Source of the DNA: Priapulus caudatus
Taxonomy: Eukaryota > Priapulida > Priapulimorpha > Priapulimorphida > Priapulidae
Reading direction: 5' to 3'
Assembly: GCF_000485595.1 (NCBI RefSeq)
Contig: NW_014577637.1
Coordinates: 165,885-189,791, forward strand
DNA length: 23,907 nt
Position numbers and translations under genes: made by a program. Below the pieces are notes generated by a model. It saw nothing but the letters and a program-made list of their open reading frames with translations. It had not been told where the DNA came from and did not search any database. Every line of letters begins with the position of its first letter. Positions within the stretch are counted from its first letter, which is position 1. Shown one piece after another: positions 9,743 through 19,706 of the stretch.

Positions 9743-10370
9743 CTGCTAAAGGCAGATGAAATTGGTGATCAATGCACAAATTATTCGTGAATAATGTTAT
9801 CAGCATACAGTCAGGCTTACCCAAGGTATTACCTAGATTACGATTAGCGTATCGTATATCATATATGTATATTCATAAATGGCGTATTAATAATTATTGC
9901 TACGCTTCATTTGCTTTCTGTCAGGGAACACTAATCCCTAAGCGCCTTCATCTTTGCCTACCAACGTCTCCTGCAATGTGCCTACTGAAATATGTATTAT
10001 GACCACGACCATATCGATTGATCTATAACTATTTCAACAGCCTCGTAACACAGATTTGATACCAGCATAGCTTACCGGCTTCTATACTAGATGCTTTTCA
10101 CGCAAGGCGCCGAACTCTTATACACTATTAATGTTCTTTGCCTTGATGTAAAATAATTATAAGCGGGAATGTTTGCATTAACACCCCATTCTTAGTGGTC
10201 ACGCTACAACCATAATGCACACATCAATATGCAACACCCATGTAGGGAAGGTTTTGCACGTCAAACGTTACACGTCGGTCAATGCTCGTAGAGAGTGATG
10301 GTCGAAAACGTCGGGTATAATATAGACGACTACGGAATATACGCGGTTAGTCATTAGAAATCTCTCCCCC
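9743..10370. other. Unique sequence, no gene recognised
   Basis: AT-rich unique sequence with short frames of no recognisable family. A CAG near 9924 has an upstream T-rich stretch resembling an acceptor, but no exon of the guanylate cyclase family follows. Confidence 0.5.
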
Positions 10371-10424
10371 CCCCAACACACACACACACACGCACGCACG
10401 CACGCACGAACACACACACACACA

Positions 10425-10520
<96 letters not shown>
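10371..10520. repeat. C-run and (AC)n microsatellite ending at gap
   Basis: A run of nine Cs leads into (AC)n with a short ACGC patch (about 10391-10408). It then becomes a long, almost pure (AC)n that runs directly into unresolved bases. Confidence 0.95.
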
Positions 10521-10530
10521 NNNNNNNNNN
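10521..10530. other. Assembly gap (10 N)
   Basis: Ten unresolved bases separate (AC)n from (TC)n. The round number suggests a placeholder rather than a measured length. Continuity of the sequences on either side is therefore assumed, not shown. Confidence 0.98.
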
Positions 10531-11190
<660 letters not shown>

Positions 11191-11196
11191 TGTAAA

Positions 11197-11261
11197 CACT
11201 ATATATCTCTCTCTTTCTCTCTCTCTAATTTGTCATTATATATATATATATATATATACGG
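11197..11261. repeat. Short (CT)n and (TA)n tracts
   Basis: An interrupted CT run (11203-11227) is followed by a TA run (11236-11259). These are simple repeats without coding potential. Confidence 0.85.
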
Positions 11262-11917
11262 AAGGGGTAAACACCGGCTAGTACCATAGATGGCAACTGA
11301 CTCCGCGGCCACAAACGACTCTATTTCGCGTCCAGGATTCGAGATCATTTCCTGGCAAACCTTCACGCATTTCGCGTAAAAACTCGTCGTCCGAGATTTT
11401 TACGAGAAAAAAATTCGATACGTGCGTTTTTTGCCCTCCCCCCCCCCGAACGCACAAAACAAACCCGGTTTCAAACACCATGTTTCACACTGGGGACGAA
11501 ATGTCGCTTCACATGTTTTCCAATAAGCAATCGGGATTGGCTTCCGTTAAAACACGCTTCGTCACCGGAGAAATGATTCAGGAACCAAAAAAAAAACACA
11601 CCGTGAATGTTCGGTGAGTGTGAGCGAGGACGGGTCCTTTTATTACGCTGTTGGTCGTGGCAGCAGCAGCGTTGTTCCTAAACCTAAAAGATTAAAAAAT
11701 GTTTGCGCCTAAAAAATTAAACTGCTGGACGCTTTCGGAAACGGAAACTTGATTAGATTTTGTTTTAATTTTATTAAATCGTGATATATATGCGACGCTC
11801 GTTACTCTACTGTTTTTGATTAATGTGATAAATCTTGATTACGCCATTAGCACCTGCCACGGTGCGCGTGCTACCATCATGCCACACCCTCCTCCTCTCT
11901 CAGCACAGGCTGCCATT
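11262..11917. other. Unique sequence with C-run
   Basis: No gene is recognised. It holds a run of ten Cs near 11438-11447 and two A-rich stretches near 11408 and 11588. The stretch 11280-11500 is CpG-bearing and mostly free of simple repeats. The minus-strand frame 11278-11481 has no recognisable domain. Confidence 0.5.
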
Positions 11918-11965
11918 ACCGTATTACCCCGCATAGATACGATCAGGAGTGTATAATAATAGATT
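11918..11965. repeat. Rearranged fragment of block A: one 47-bp-type unit plus inverted 24-mer
   Basis: Bases 11918-11945 (ctgccattaccgtattaccc and neighbours) resemble the 47-bp minisatellite unit in direct orientation. The following 11942-11965 is the exact reverse complement of 7412-7435. In block A the two elements occur in the other order with the 24-mer reversed. A small inversion or a chimeric join is implied. Confidence 0.7.
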
Positions 11966-11989
11966 ATCGTAGATAGATCTATCTATCAT

Positions 11990-12032
11990 TAGATATAATA
12001 ATAATAAATAATAATAGATAGATAAGATAGAT

Positions 12033-12071
<39 letters not shown>

Positions 12072-12152
12072 TTAGATAGATAGATAGATAGATAGATAGT
12101 TAGATAGATAGATAGATAGATAGATAGTTAGATAGATAGATAGATAGATAGA
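11990..12152. repeat. (GATA)n microsatellite array
   Basis: GATA tandem copies are interrupted by TTAGATAG variants every 30-50 bases. The array leads directly into the GGCA-type repeat of the second block-A copy. The minus strand reads as a repeated Tyr-Leu-Ser-Ile, which explains open frames. Confidence 0.95.
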
Positions 12153-12330
12153 TAGGCAGGCAGGCAAGCGGGCAGGCAGGCAGCGCAGGCAGGGCAGGCA
12201 GCGCAGGCAGGCAGGCAGGCAGGCAGGCAGGAAGGCCAGGCAGGAGGACAGGCCAGCAGCGGGCAGGCGGGCAGGCGGGCAAGGCGCGCCAGGCGGGGCA
12301 GTACACGGACAGCACGGACAGCCGGATAGC
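12153..12330. repeat. GGCA-type compound minisatellite (noisy copy)
   Basis: GGCAGGCA and GGCAGGCG units with irregular insertions grade into ACGGACAGC and GATA units near 12340. The succession matches 7311-7402 but is longer and interrupted, for example by ggccaggcaggaggacagg. Confidence 0.85.
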
Positions 12331-13276
12331 GGCATAGACGGAAATAGATGGATAGATAAGCGATAGGTAGAACTTATAGATAGAGTAAATCAACATTATT
12401 CATATCATACCCACTCCTGCTCATGCCGATATTAAAGTCAGGCCTGACCCTACTACCGTCCATCTCCATCGTAGCCAGCCATCTAAAGCAAGCCTGCCCA
12501 GCCGCCACGGAACTACTACCGTAGTCGCCCTCGCAGGACGAGAAGGTAAAGGCACACACTGACTCACTTGCCATGCTTCCCCTGTACCTTGAAGTAAAAG
12601 CAAATTCAAACTATACTACTACCGTAATTCTCCCCCCGTACAGCACGGAGCAGTAAGCTAGGAACACCTGAAATACCACCGTGTTCACCCGTATCGCACC
12701 GCACGCACGCCGCACGCACCGCCGACACGCACGACACGACACCAGCGCACCGCCAGCGCACGTAAGAAAGCTTGCCTAATTACGACAATTATCAGACGTC
12801 GCCGTGATAATGGCGTTTGTGTAGTTTCAGCGGCGGGCCTTGCCGCGCCATTATCAATACCATATTATACTGTTTGTCTTGCAGTGCACGCGCAGTATAG
12901 ATCACTGGCGCACTCGTCCCGCCTATTGAGCGTTTAGGAGCGAGCTCTGATGGCGTGTGCTGTGCGTGCGCGTGACTTCGTGGCGATCGGTCCTGCGTGC
13001 GTGTGCGGCCGTATTTATTTATCCCAAGGTGCGTGGTCGCGTTGCATATGTTGCGCGGTACTTCTGCTCCTGTCCATCGGTATGAAATCCGTCACCGGAT
13101 AATTTGGTTAGCGGTGAAATCAGTACGCCTTGAATGGAACGTACGCCCTCGATGGGTAATTAAATTTTACATACCGTTATTCGCGTATCGCTTTTAACTT
13201 AATTATCGTCATGTAATCATATACATCTTCATAGGCATTACAAGCTGACGCGGTGGTTATAATTCGAATGATTTAG

Positions 13277-13427
13277 TTTACCACGGTGGGGCGGCGCGCC
13301 CGCGCGCCCTTTAGGCCGCTGGGCCTCCTAGGCCTATCTGGCCACGCGCGGCCAATCGATGGGCGGGCAAGTACGGCCTTCCGGTTCCCGTGCATACTTG
13401 ACCCCGCCGGCCCCCGGTCCCCCAGGT
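13277..13427. other. GC-rich segment absent from the other block-A copy
   Basis: Between aattcgaatg (13261-13270) and the shared tgatatgcgtatg the regular copy has about 80 bases and this copy about 155. The extra sequence is very GC-rich. It contains a dense set of palindromic words: GGCGCGCC (13293-13300), CCTAGG (13327-13332), AGGCCT (13330-13335), ATCGAT (13355-13360) and three GGCC with 5-base spacing (13322-13343). The origin is unknown. Confidence 0.6.
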
Positions 13428-13446
13428 GATATGCGTATGAATCGGG

Positions 13447-13486
13447 ATATCAAGAGCTTTAATAAGCGTATTATTAGCTCTTGATG
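13447..13486. repeat. Degraded copy of the 8259-8310 palindrome
   Basis: The arms atcaagagctttaataa and ttattagctcttgat flank a short GCG-containing centre. The insertions TT and GCG break the perfect symmetry of the other copy. Confidence 0.8.
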
Positions 13487-13537
13487 TATATACTATATAA
13501 TATATTATATATATATATATTATTTATATATGTATTA

Positions 13538-13577
<40 letters not shown>

Positions 13578-13592
13578 GTGTCTATATATAAT
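13487..13592. repeat. (TA)n tract
   Basis: Long TA-rich sequence with TTATTTATATATG interruptions follows the palindrome. Beyond it (13593-13755) is unique sequence unlike that after the palindrome at 8310, so the duplication ends here. Confidence 0.9.
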
Positions 13593-13755
13593 AATGTATA
13601 TCAGATAAGCTGGTGTGAATCAGGAGATTATTGAATGTACTGTAACATCGGATTCCATTGTGCGGGTTTCTTCTCAAAATGTGTTTTTTCTGCGATTCGG
13701 CGTAAAAAAAAACCATCAGTTACGCAATTACGGGGGCGATATACGCTCCAGTGTT
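13593..13755. other. Unique spacer
   Basis: Short unique sequence between the TA and GGA tracts, containing an A-run near 13706. No coding or regulatory signal is supported. Confidence 0.5.
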
Positions 13756-13759
13756 CACT

Positions 13760-13915
13760 GAGAGGAGGAGAAAGAGGAGGAGGAGAGAGGAGAGAGAGGA
13801 CACGGAGGAGGAGGAGGAGGGGGAGGAGGGGGAGGAGGACCGGAGGAGGAGGAGGAGGAGGAGGAGGAGGAGGGTGATGAAGATGACGAGGAGGAGGAGG
13901 AAGAGGAGAAGGATG
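13760..13915. repeat. (GGA)n polypurine repeat
   Basis: GGA/GAG triplets with GGGG insertions make a strongly purine-biased strand. GGA repeats are known to fold into G-quadruplex-type structures, and mirror-symmetric polypurine tracts can form triplexes. Open frames (poly-Arg/Glu/Gly; poly-Ser/Leu/Pro on the other strand) are repeat artefacts. Confidence 0.92.
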
Positions 13916-14499
13916 GGTGAGCAGGCGAGGTAGGGAATAGAGTGTGTTTGCCGCTGTTTGTATCGTGGTTTCCTTGTGAGCGGGTACATGAATGCATTGC
14001 ATAATCCACAATGGCAGCTTCCTTTCTTGCACATTGCTACGAATCCACACCCACCTCCATATCGTGTTCTATAAGTGTAATAATGTTCTATAAGTGTATA
14101 GTGTAATAATGTTCCTAGCCTACGTTCCCCTTATAATACGTTCTAACCCCCTGCTTCGCACACCTTCTCCCCCAACCGCGCCCACCCGCGCTCCACGGAC
14201 CCTCCTCGTGGGTGCTATATATATATTTATGTGTCAGTGTGCAGCGGCAGCCATGGCGGCAGCCAGCGTTTGTTGCAGATGAGCATTTGGACGGCATTTG
14301 CAGGAAATTGTCGGCAATAATAGGTGAAAGAGAGTATAGAAACATTAAGACTTTGGTAGTAAATATTTCGTATTTATTTAGCATTATACTTTATTGAAAC
14401 GCTCCAAGTGCCTGTGGCGTAAGCACCCCCTAACAACCTAAAACAGACCATATGGCTGAGTGTGTGCTTCGATGGAGGTGTCATTAAGAGGTGGAGAGC
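13916..14499. other. Unique sequence with a strong Kozak-like ATG
   Basis: Near 14251 the context cagccATGGCGG resembles an optimal translation start, but its frame stops after eight codons. A T-rich stretch ending in TTGCAG at about 14273-14278 looks like a splice acceptor. After it one frame stays open to 14397 without resembling a known protein. A TA-rich stretch and TCAGTG lie just upstream (14215-14239), too close together for a typical TATA-initiator pair. No gene is claimed. Confidence 0.35.
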
Positions 14500-14599
14500 C
14501 CGTTATATCAGCCGGCCATATGGTACGATCACAGGCCAAGCTGTGCCGAATCACCAGCCTGTCCACCCGCGGGGCTGCGGGTGTTCCATCCACTTGGAA

Positions 14600-14885
14600 T
14601 GGAACTAGGCTGCTTCCTTCACCATGCAGGCTGGGTGCGCATACACACACTGACTAAGTACCACATCACGCGGACCCGGACGCCTATCCTCTATCTCAAT
14701 GCATGCAGCCTGCGCTCTCCCAGTAGCAATAGCAATAGCAATGGTGTTCCCACATGCAGTCTAGGTTTCCCTAGTTGTGTTCTCCACTCCGTGCGCTATA
14801 TCATCAGAGTGTTCTCCCGTGTGTATGTCCTCTGTCTCCATCCTGGCTGCGTATATATCCTCTATCCCCATGCAGGATGAGTGTC
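14600..14885. repeat. Degenerate repeat of a CCATGCAGGCTG-like motif
   Basis: Related words recur at irregular distances: accatgcaggctgggtgcgc (about 14621), atgcatgcagcctgcgctct (about 14698), cacatgcagtctaggtttcc (about 14749), ccatcctggctgcgtatat (about 14839) and ccccatgcaggatgagtgtc (about 14866). Three are preceded by a TCCTCTNTC-type stretch. An old, diverged minisatellite is the simplest reading. The open plus-strand frame 14491-14880 across it has no recognised domain. Confidence 0.5.
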
Positions 14886-15077
14886 CTTCTCTCATCGCCC
14901 ACCTAGTTATCCCTGAGACTTTCTGATAGTCTGCGGTCCTGTGGGATGAACAATAGAACGCAGGTGGGATGCTGGAGTGATGTTTATCCCTATATGTCTA
15001 TTGTAGCATATGTCTATAGTATATGTGTATATGTCTATACGCCCGCCCGTCGAGCTTGCAACTATCTGCACAGCCCC

Positions 15078-15192
15078 CCTCGCTTTTACTCTCTCCCCCT
15101 TTCTCATCTCTCTCTCCCACCTCTCTTTATGCCCCTCCCCTCGTTCTCTCTCTTTCTGTCTGCCTCACCCTCTCTCACACCCGAGAGTAGAT
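15078..15192 (+). repeat. CT-rich direct repeat, copy 1
   Basis: A pyrimidine-rich stretch ending ctctctcacacccgagagtagat has the same order of words as 16355-16484 (ctcgcttttactctctcccc against ctcgctcttactgtctcccc; shared ctctcccacctctct, then ctctctcaca-c-cgag). It is more specific than chance similarity between CT tracts. Confidence 0.65.
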
Positions 15193-15625
15193 AAACAAAA
15201 CTGTAGGTGTCGCCAGCATCGCTGAAGCCACGAGCGATGCCAGCCGTATCCCGGCGGAGCACCGCAGCCTCCAGCCCGCCTGCCGGCTGCTGTCGACCGG
15301 GTGCACGCGCATCCGTTCGGGGCGGGAGCGGCGGCAGTAGCGGCAGGGGGGGGGGGGGGGTCCATTGCGTGCCTGCCGCCGTGGTGTGGCAACATTACTG
15401 CATCGTGTAATGTGTTCTATGCTAACATAATAACGAGCGGGGCGACCAGCGCGCACAATCACAAACTCATAGTGCTCGCTCAAATTATCCGGCCATATCA
15501 ACACCCCTCTCCGCCGTATTTTGGGCGGGTGATATATTTTTATGAAATTAATTGCCATCAGCCGATTTAATCTCATAAACAAATTCGGAAGCAACGTTTC
15601 GGCGCGTGGTCGCCACGGTCTTTAC
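15193..15625. other. GC-rich island with G15 run, then AT-rich unique sequence
   Basis: Bases 15200-15400 are GC- and CpG-rich, and 15346-15360 is an uninterrupted run of 15 G. No exon is supported on either strand. The AT-rich part 15530-15590 holds taatt and cataaa words. It may be non-coding regulatory DNA, which sequence alone does not show. Confidence 0.4.
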
Positions 15626-15663
15626 AATATATATATATATATATAGCTATAGAGATATATAAG
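15626..15663. repeat. (TA)n tract
   Basis: A TA run with AGCTATAGAG interruption, immediately before the GA tract. Confidence 0.85.
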
Positions 15664-15670
15664 CATATTT

Positions 15671-15709
15671 AGAGAGAGAGAGAGAGAAGAGAGAGAGAGA
15701 AGATGAGAG

Positions 15710-15760
<51 letters not shown>

Positions 15761-15768
15761 GAGAGAGG

Positions 15769-15816
<48 letters not shown>

Positions 15817-15847
15817 ATAGAGAGAGAGGGGGAGGGAAGGGAGAGAA

Positions 15848-15900
<53 letters not shown>

Positions 15901-15975
15901 TGAGAGAGAGAGAGAGCGAGAGAGAGAGAGAAGAGCAGAAGAGAGAGAGAGAGAGAGAGAGAGAGAAGAAGAGAG
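15671..15975. repeat. (GA)n polypurine tract
   Basis: About 300 bases of almost pure GA with AGAAGA, AGAGGAGCG and GGGGGAGGGAAGGG interruptions. Long polypurine-polypyrimidine tracts can form triplex DNA. The minus strand reads as Ser-Leu repeats in several frames, which are not genes. Confidence 0.95.
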
Positions 15976-16195
15976 TAGCGCGGCGCGCGCCGCACACATG
16001 CGGTCGCGCCGGGGATCATAGGCAAAATGTTTTGCTAATCGAACCTTTGTGTTTGAAGTTTTGAATTCTTGCATGCCATGTGACGCGTGCAACTGTGCTT
16101 TGTAGCGTTAGACTTATGTTATGTGATTGCTGGCATTAAGTATTAACTTAGCATACTTGTCTAGGTTTGCCGATATGTCAATCTTTCTGTCCCTG
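15976..16195. other. Unique spacer
   Basis: A GCGCGGCGCGCGCC patch near 15977-15991 is followed by ordinary unique sequence. No feature is supported. Confidence 0.5.
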
Positions 16196-16304
16196 CGCTT
16201 CTCCTCTTGCTCTCCTCTCTGCTCTCTCTGCTGCTCTCTCTCTCCTCTCTCCTCTCTCTCTGCTGCAGTCTCATGCTCTCTCTCTCTCTCTCTCTCTCTC
16301 TGCT
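16196..16304. repeat. (CT)n-rich tract
   Basis: Interrupted CT dinucleotide runs with TGCTG interruptions, followed by a short TA run (16305-16333). Confidence 0.85.
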
Positions 16305-16354
16305 ATATATATTATATAAAATATATTATATAATCTTTTCTCTGCCTCCCACCT

Positions 16355-16484
16355 CTCTCGCTCTTACTGTCTCCCCCTCTCTCTTCCACATGCCTTCCTC
16401 TCCCACCTCTCTACTATATACGCGCCCTCCTCATTTCTCTCTCCGTCTGTCTATCCTACCATCTCTCACACACGAGTTGTAGAT
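16355..16484 (+). repeat. CT-rich direct repeat, copy 2
   Basis: Partner of 15078-15192. Relative to that copy it carries extra bases such as ccacatgccttc and actatatacgcgc. The unique sequences after the two copies differ. Confidence 0.65.
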
Positions 16485-16870
16485 CTCTCCTGGTGTATAA
16501 TATCTATATGCGATCAACACTTTCGGACGAGCATATTGCGTGGGCCCGGAGGCCCCGGCCCGAACGTATCATAATAGTCACACGGAAAAACTCATATTTA
16601 TCGGCGCGTCGCTTACGGCATGTACACGTACCTGTGTCTAATGAAGCCACGGACCGTAATGCATCTCACCTGAGTTCGCCGGAGATGCTAGTCCATCGCC
16701 ACGGCAACGCTGATGCTCTGCTGCCGGCTCCATGGCGACGGCCGCGTATTGTTTGTATTCCCGCGTTGGCTAATTAAAGTGGCCTGTCATAAATTACCAT
16801 CTGGCGCGCTTATGAATGCTTGATGACGCCGGTGCGCGGTCGAGTGGCTCAGCCTAGCCTTGCTGCTTCG
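16485..16870. promoter_or_regulatory. Candidate non-coding regulatory island
   Basis: About 380 bases of unique, balanced-composition sequence lie between long repeats, without a recognisable exon. It has two RFX X-box-like half motifs on the minus strand (complement of cgccacggcaac at 16698-16708 and of ccatggcgac at 16730-16739). It also has taattaaag (16771-16779) and a cataaatta homeodomain-type motif (16789-16797). Low-repeat islands within satellites may be conserved enhancers, but this rests only on motif words. Confidence 0.25.
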
Positions 16871-16892
16871 GCTGCGGCACGAGTCAGCTCTC

Positions 16893-18695
16893 CTCCCATC
16901 CCTCAAGCCTCCCATGATCCCATCCCAGCCTAGCATCCCAGCATCCCATGCCGTAGCATCGCAGGCATGCCAAGGAGCCAGCATCGCGCATCCATTCGCA
17001 CCAGCATCCAGCTAGCATCTCAGCATCCTGCCACATCTAGCATCCAAGCATGCCAAGCCAGCATCCGCCAGCATCCACAGTATGCCCAGATGCCAGCATC
17101 CAGCATCGCCAAGCATCCCAGGCCAACATCCATAGCATCCCAGCATCGCAGCCAGGCATCCCCACATGCCCCAGTATCACCGCATCCCAGGCATCCCACT
17201 CCCCAAGCATCCAGCCAACCATCCTTAAGCATCCGTGCTAGCATGCCAGCGCAGCATTCCCAGCATCCCCAGTTATCCGCAGCATCCACAGCATCCCAGC
17301 ATCCCAGCATCCCAGCATGCACCAGCATCCAGCATCCCAGCCAACATCCCTACATCCGCACATGCCAGCCACATGCCCCGCATCCCGCATCCCTTGCAAT
17401 CCTAGCCAGCATGCCCAGCCCAAACATTCTTGCAGTCCCAGCATCCCCAGCCATCCCAGCATCCGCAGCCCACATCCTAGCATCCCAGCATCTCCAGCCA
17501 ATCCTAGCATGCCCAGCATGCGCCAGCCAGCATACCCCAGCATCCCAGCATCCAGCCATCGCCAGCAATCCCAGCGCAACATCCGCAGCATCCAGCATCC
17601 AGCCCAACATCCTAGCATGCCCAGCATTGCAGCCCAGCATCCCGAGCATGCCCAGCAATCACAGCTAGGCATCCCTAAGCAGCCTAGCACCCCAGCATCC
17701 CAGCATCCGCAGCATCCCCCCCAGCATCCCCAGCATCCGCAGCATCTCAGCATCCCGCAGCCCAGCAGCCCAGCATCCTCAGCATCCCCTAGCATCCCAG
17801 CATTCCTAGGCATCTTCACGCTAGCATCCCATATCGCAGCCGCATCCCAGCATCCATCAATTCCTCCAGCCAGCTCCAGCCAGCATCCCTAGCAATCATC
17901 ACACACAGCATCCCATCATCCCCAAGCATCCCAGCATCCCAGATCCCCGAGCATCTCTCAGCATCGCCAACACCCAGGCCCCAGCATCCCGAGCCAAGCA
18001 TCCCAGCCATCATCCGAGCAATCCAGATCATGCTCAGCATCCCAGCCAGCATCCTAGCATCCTGCACAGCAATCCCATCATCCTCCACCAGCATCGCAGC
18101 ATCCAGCATCCCAGCATCGTCAGCAGATCCGCAGCATCCCAGTCAGCATCCGCACACCAGCATGCGCCCAGCATCCCCAGCTATACCCAGTCAGCATCCG
18201 GCAGCACCCAAGGCATCCCAGCTCCATCAGCAGTCCCGCGCAGCATCCCAGCATCCGCGCAGTCCAGAATCCCAGCATCCGCCCAGATCCCACACCCAGG
18301 CATCTCAGCCCAGCATCCCCCAGCATCTTAGCAAGCATCCCAGCATCCCAAGCAATTCATCGTTCAGCAAGAGCCCACGCATTCCACATCTAGCAGCAAT
18401 CCCCCAGCATCCCAGCATCCAGCATCCCAGCATCCAGCAATCTCAGCCAGCATCGCCAGCATCTTATGCGATCCCAGCTAGCATCCCAGGCATCGCCCAG
18501 CATCCCCCCAGTTAGCATCCAGCAATCGCCTAGCATCCCAGTTACATCCCCCAATGCCCAGCATCCCACATCCAGTAGCATCCCATCGCCATCCGCCCAG
18601 CCCTCAGCATCCTCGTCCAGCATGACCCAGCATCGCAGAGGCCAGCCATCCAGCATCCCAGCCTAGCATCCCCCAGCATCCAGCCAGCATCCCAC
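16893..18695 (+). repeat. CCCAGCAT 8-bp satellite array, insertion-rich copy
   Basis: About 1.8 kb built from AGCATCCC units, mixed with AGCCAGCATCCC and AGCTAGCATCCC forms. It is disturbed by frequent single-base additions (AGCATCCGC, AGCATGCCC, AGCAATCCC). An 8-bp unit gives the same octapeptide cycle (Pro-Ser-Ile-Pro-Ala-Ser-Gln-His; minus strand Leu-Gly-Cys-Trp-Asp-Ala-Gly-Met) in every frame, so frames of up to 233 codons stay open despite indels. They are not genes. The regular version lies at 22601-23349. Confidence 0.95.
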
Positions 18696-18741
18696 AGCAA
18701 CCACCCACACGGCGGCCCGCTCACCTGCCACTTTCCTGGAG

Positions 18742-18976
18742 CCTTCTGCCGCTCTCCCTGCGTCTTCTCCCGCATCTCTACTGCGTCTTCTGTCCCGCTC
18801 TCGCCTGCGTCTTTCTCCCTCTCCCTTCTCTCCCCCGCTCTCCCCTCTCCTGCGTCTTCTCCCGCTCCTCCCCCCCCATCTGCGTCTTCTTCCACGCGCT
18901 CTCCCTGTGTCTTCTCCCACGCTCTCCGCCTGCGTCTTCCTCACTCTCCCCTGCGTCTTCTTCGGTCCGCTCGTCC
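18742..18976. repeat. 21-bp minisatellite, about 11 noisy copies
   Basis: TGCGTCTTCTCCCGCTCTCC-type units recur with a mean spacing near 21 bases and many small insertions. The downstream counterpart 23371-23457 has only about four regular units, so copy number differs between the two blocks. The period is a multiple of three, so the minus strand reads as a seven-residue repeat rich in Arg, Glu, Lys, Thr and Gln. No evidence supports translation. Confidence 0.85.
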
Positions 18977-19275
18977 TGCTTCTCTCCAGCTTTCCGCCGG
19001 AAGTCGGTGTGCACGCCATTTGATGCTTTCGTTGCTAACATGCTAGCCTGACGATGGCATGGCGTGGCAGAGGATCAATCAGAGTGGAGTGTAAGGGGGA
19101 AGAGAGAGTGGTGAGAGAGAGAGGGCGCGGCGAAAAGCGGGAGGGGGGGTGATCGGCAGTGCAAGGAGACAGGAAGACGAGAGGTGGTTCTGTAGTTGGC
19201 ATGCATGGCGATGGAGCAGAGGGTTGATAGAGTGCTGTGTAACGGGAAGAGGAGAGCGACCGAAGGGAAAGCGAG
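18977..19275 (+). repeat. Direct repeat block B unique part, insertion-rich copy
   Basis: This matches 23450-23715 in order: ctccagctttccgccggaag, gtcggtgtgcacg, gatgctttcgttgct, gtggagtgtaagggggaaga, ggcgaaaagcgggagg, gatcggcagtgcaaggaga, ggttctgtagttggcatgc and gtaacgggaagagg. Most differences are short additions. No exon is supported. It contains an older internal tandem duplication, described for the other copy. Confidence 0.9.
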
Positions 19276-19381
19276 AAGAGAGAGAGAGAGAGAGAGAGAG
19301 GAGGAGAGAGAGAGGGAGAAGAGGGGGAGAGAGAAAGAGAAAGAGAGAGAGAAAAAGAGAAAGAGAACAAGAGAGAGAAGA

Positions 19382-19418
<37 letters not shown>

Positions 19419-19663
19419 AGAGAGAGAGAGAGAGAGAGCCGAGAGGGAGAGAAGAGAAGAGGGAGAGAGAGAGTAAAGAGAAAGAGAGAGAAAAGAGAAA
19501 GAGAAAATAAGAGAGAAGAGTAAAGAGAAGAGAGGGAGATGAGAGAGAGAGAGAAGAAGAGAGAGAGAGAGGGAGAGAGAGGGGGAGAGAGAAGAGAGAT
19601 AGAAAGAGAAAAAGAGAGACAGAAGAGAAAGAAAAGAGAAGAGAGAACAAGAGCGAGAAGAGT

Positions 19664-19706
<43 letters not shown>

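Larger units (their letters stand above)
12255..13490 (+). repeat. Direct repeat block A, insertion-rich copy
   Basis: The same element order as 7310-8310 is kept: compound repeat, 47-bp minisatellite, ACGC tract, unique stretch and palindrome. Against the regular copy the differences are mainly added bases. Examples are tcaggcctgaccctactacc for tcagcctgactactacc, and an ACGC tract broken by extra C and G. Insertion-dominated difference, also inside microsatellites, points to uncorrected long-read sequence. Real old duplication remains possible. An extra GC-rich segment sits at about 13277-13427. Confidence 0.85.

Noticed and set aside
16967-17892. Long Pro/Ser/Ala/His-rich frames and minus-strand Met-Leu-Gly-Cys-Trp-Asp-Ala-Gly repeat 'proteins'
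   Set aside because: An 8-bp satellite without stops is open in all frames on both strands. The frames cross indels freely and have no domain.
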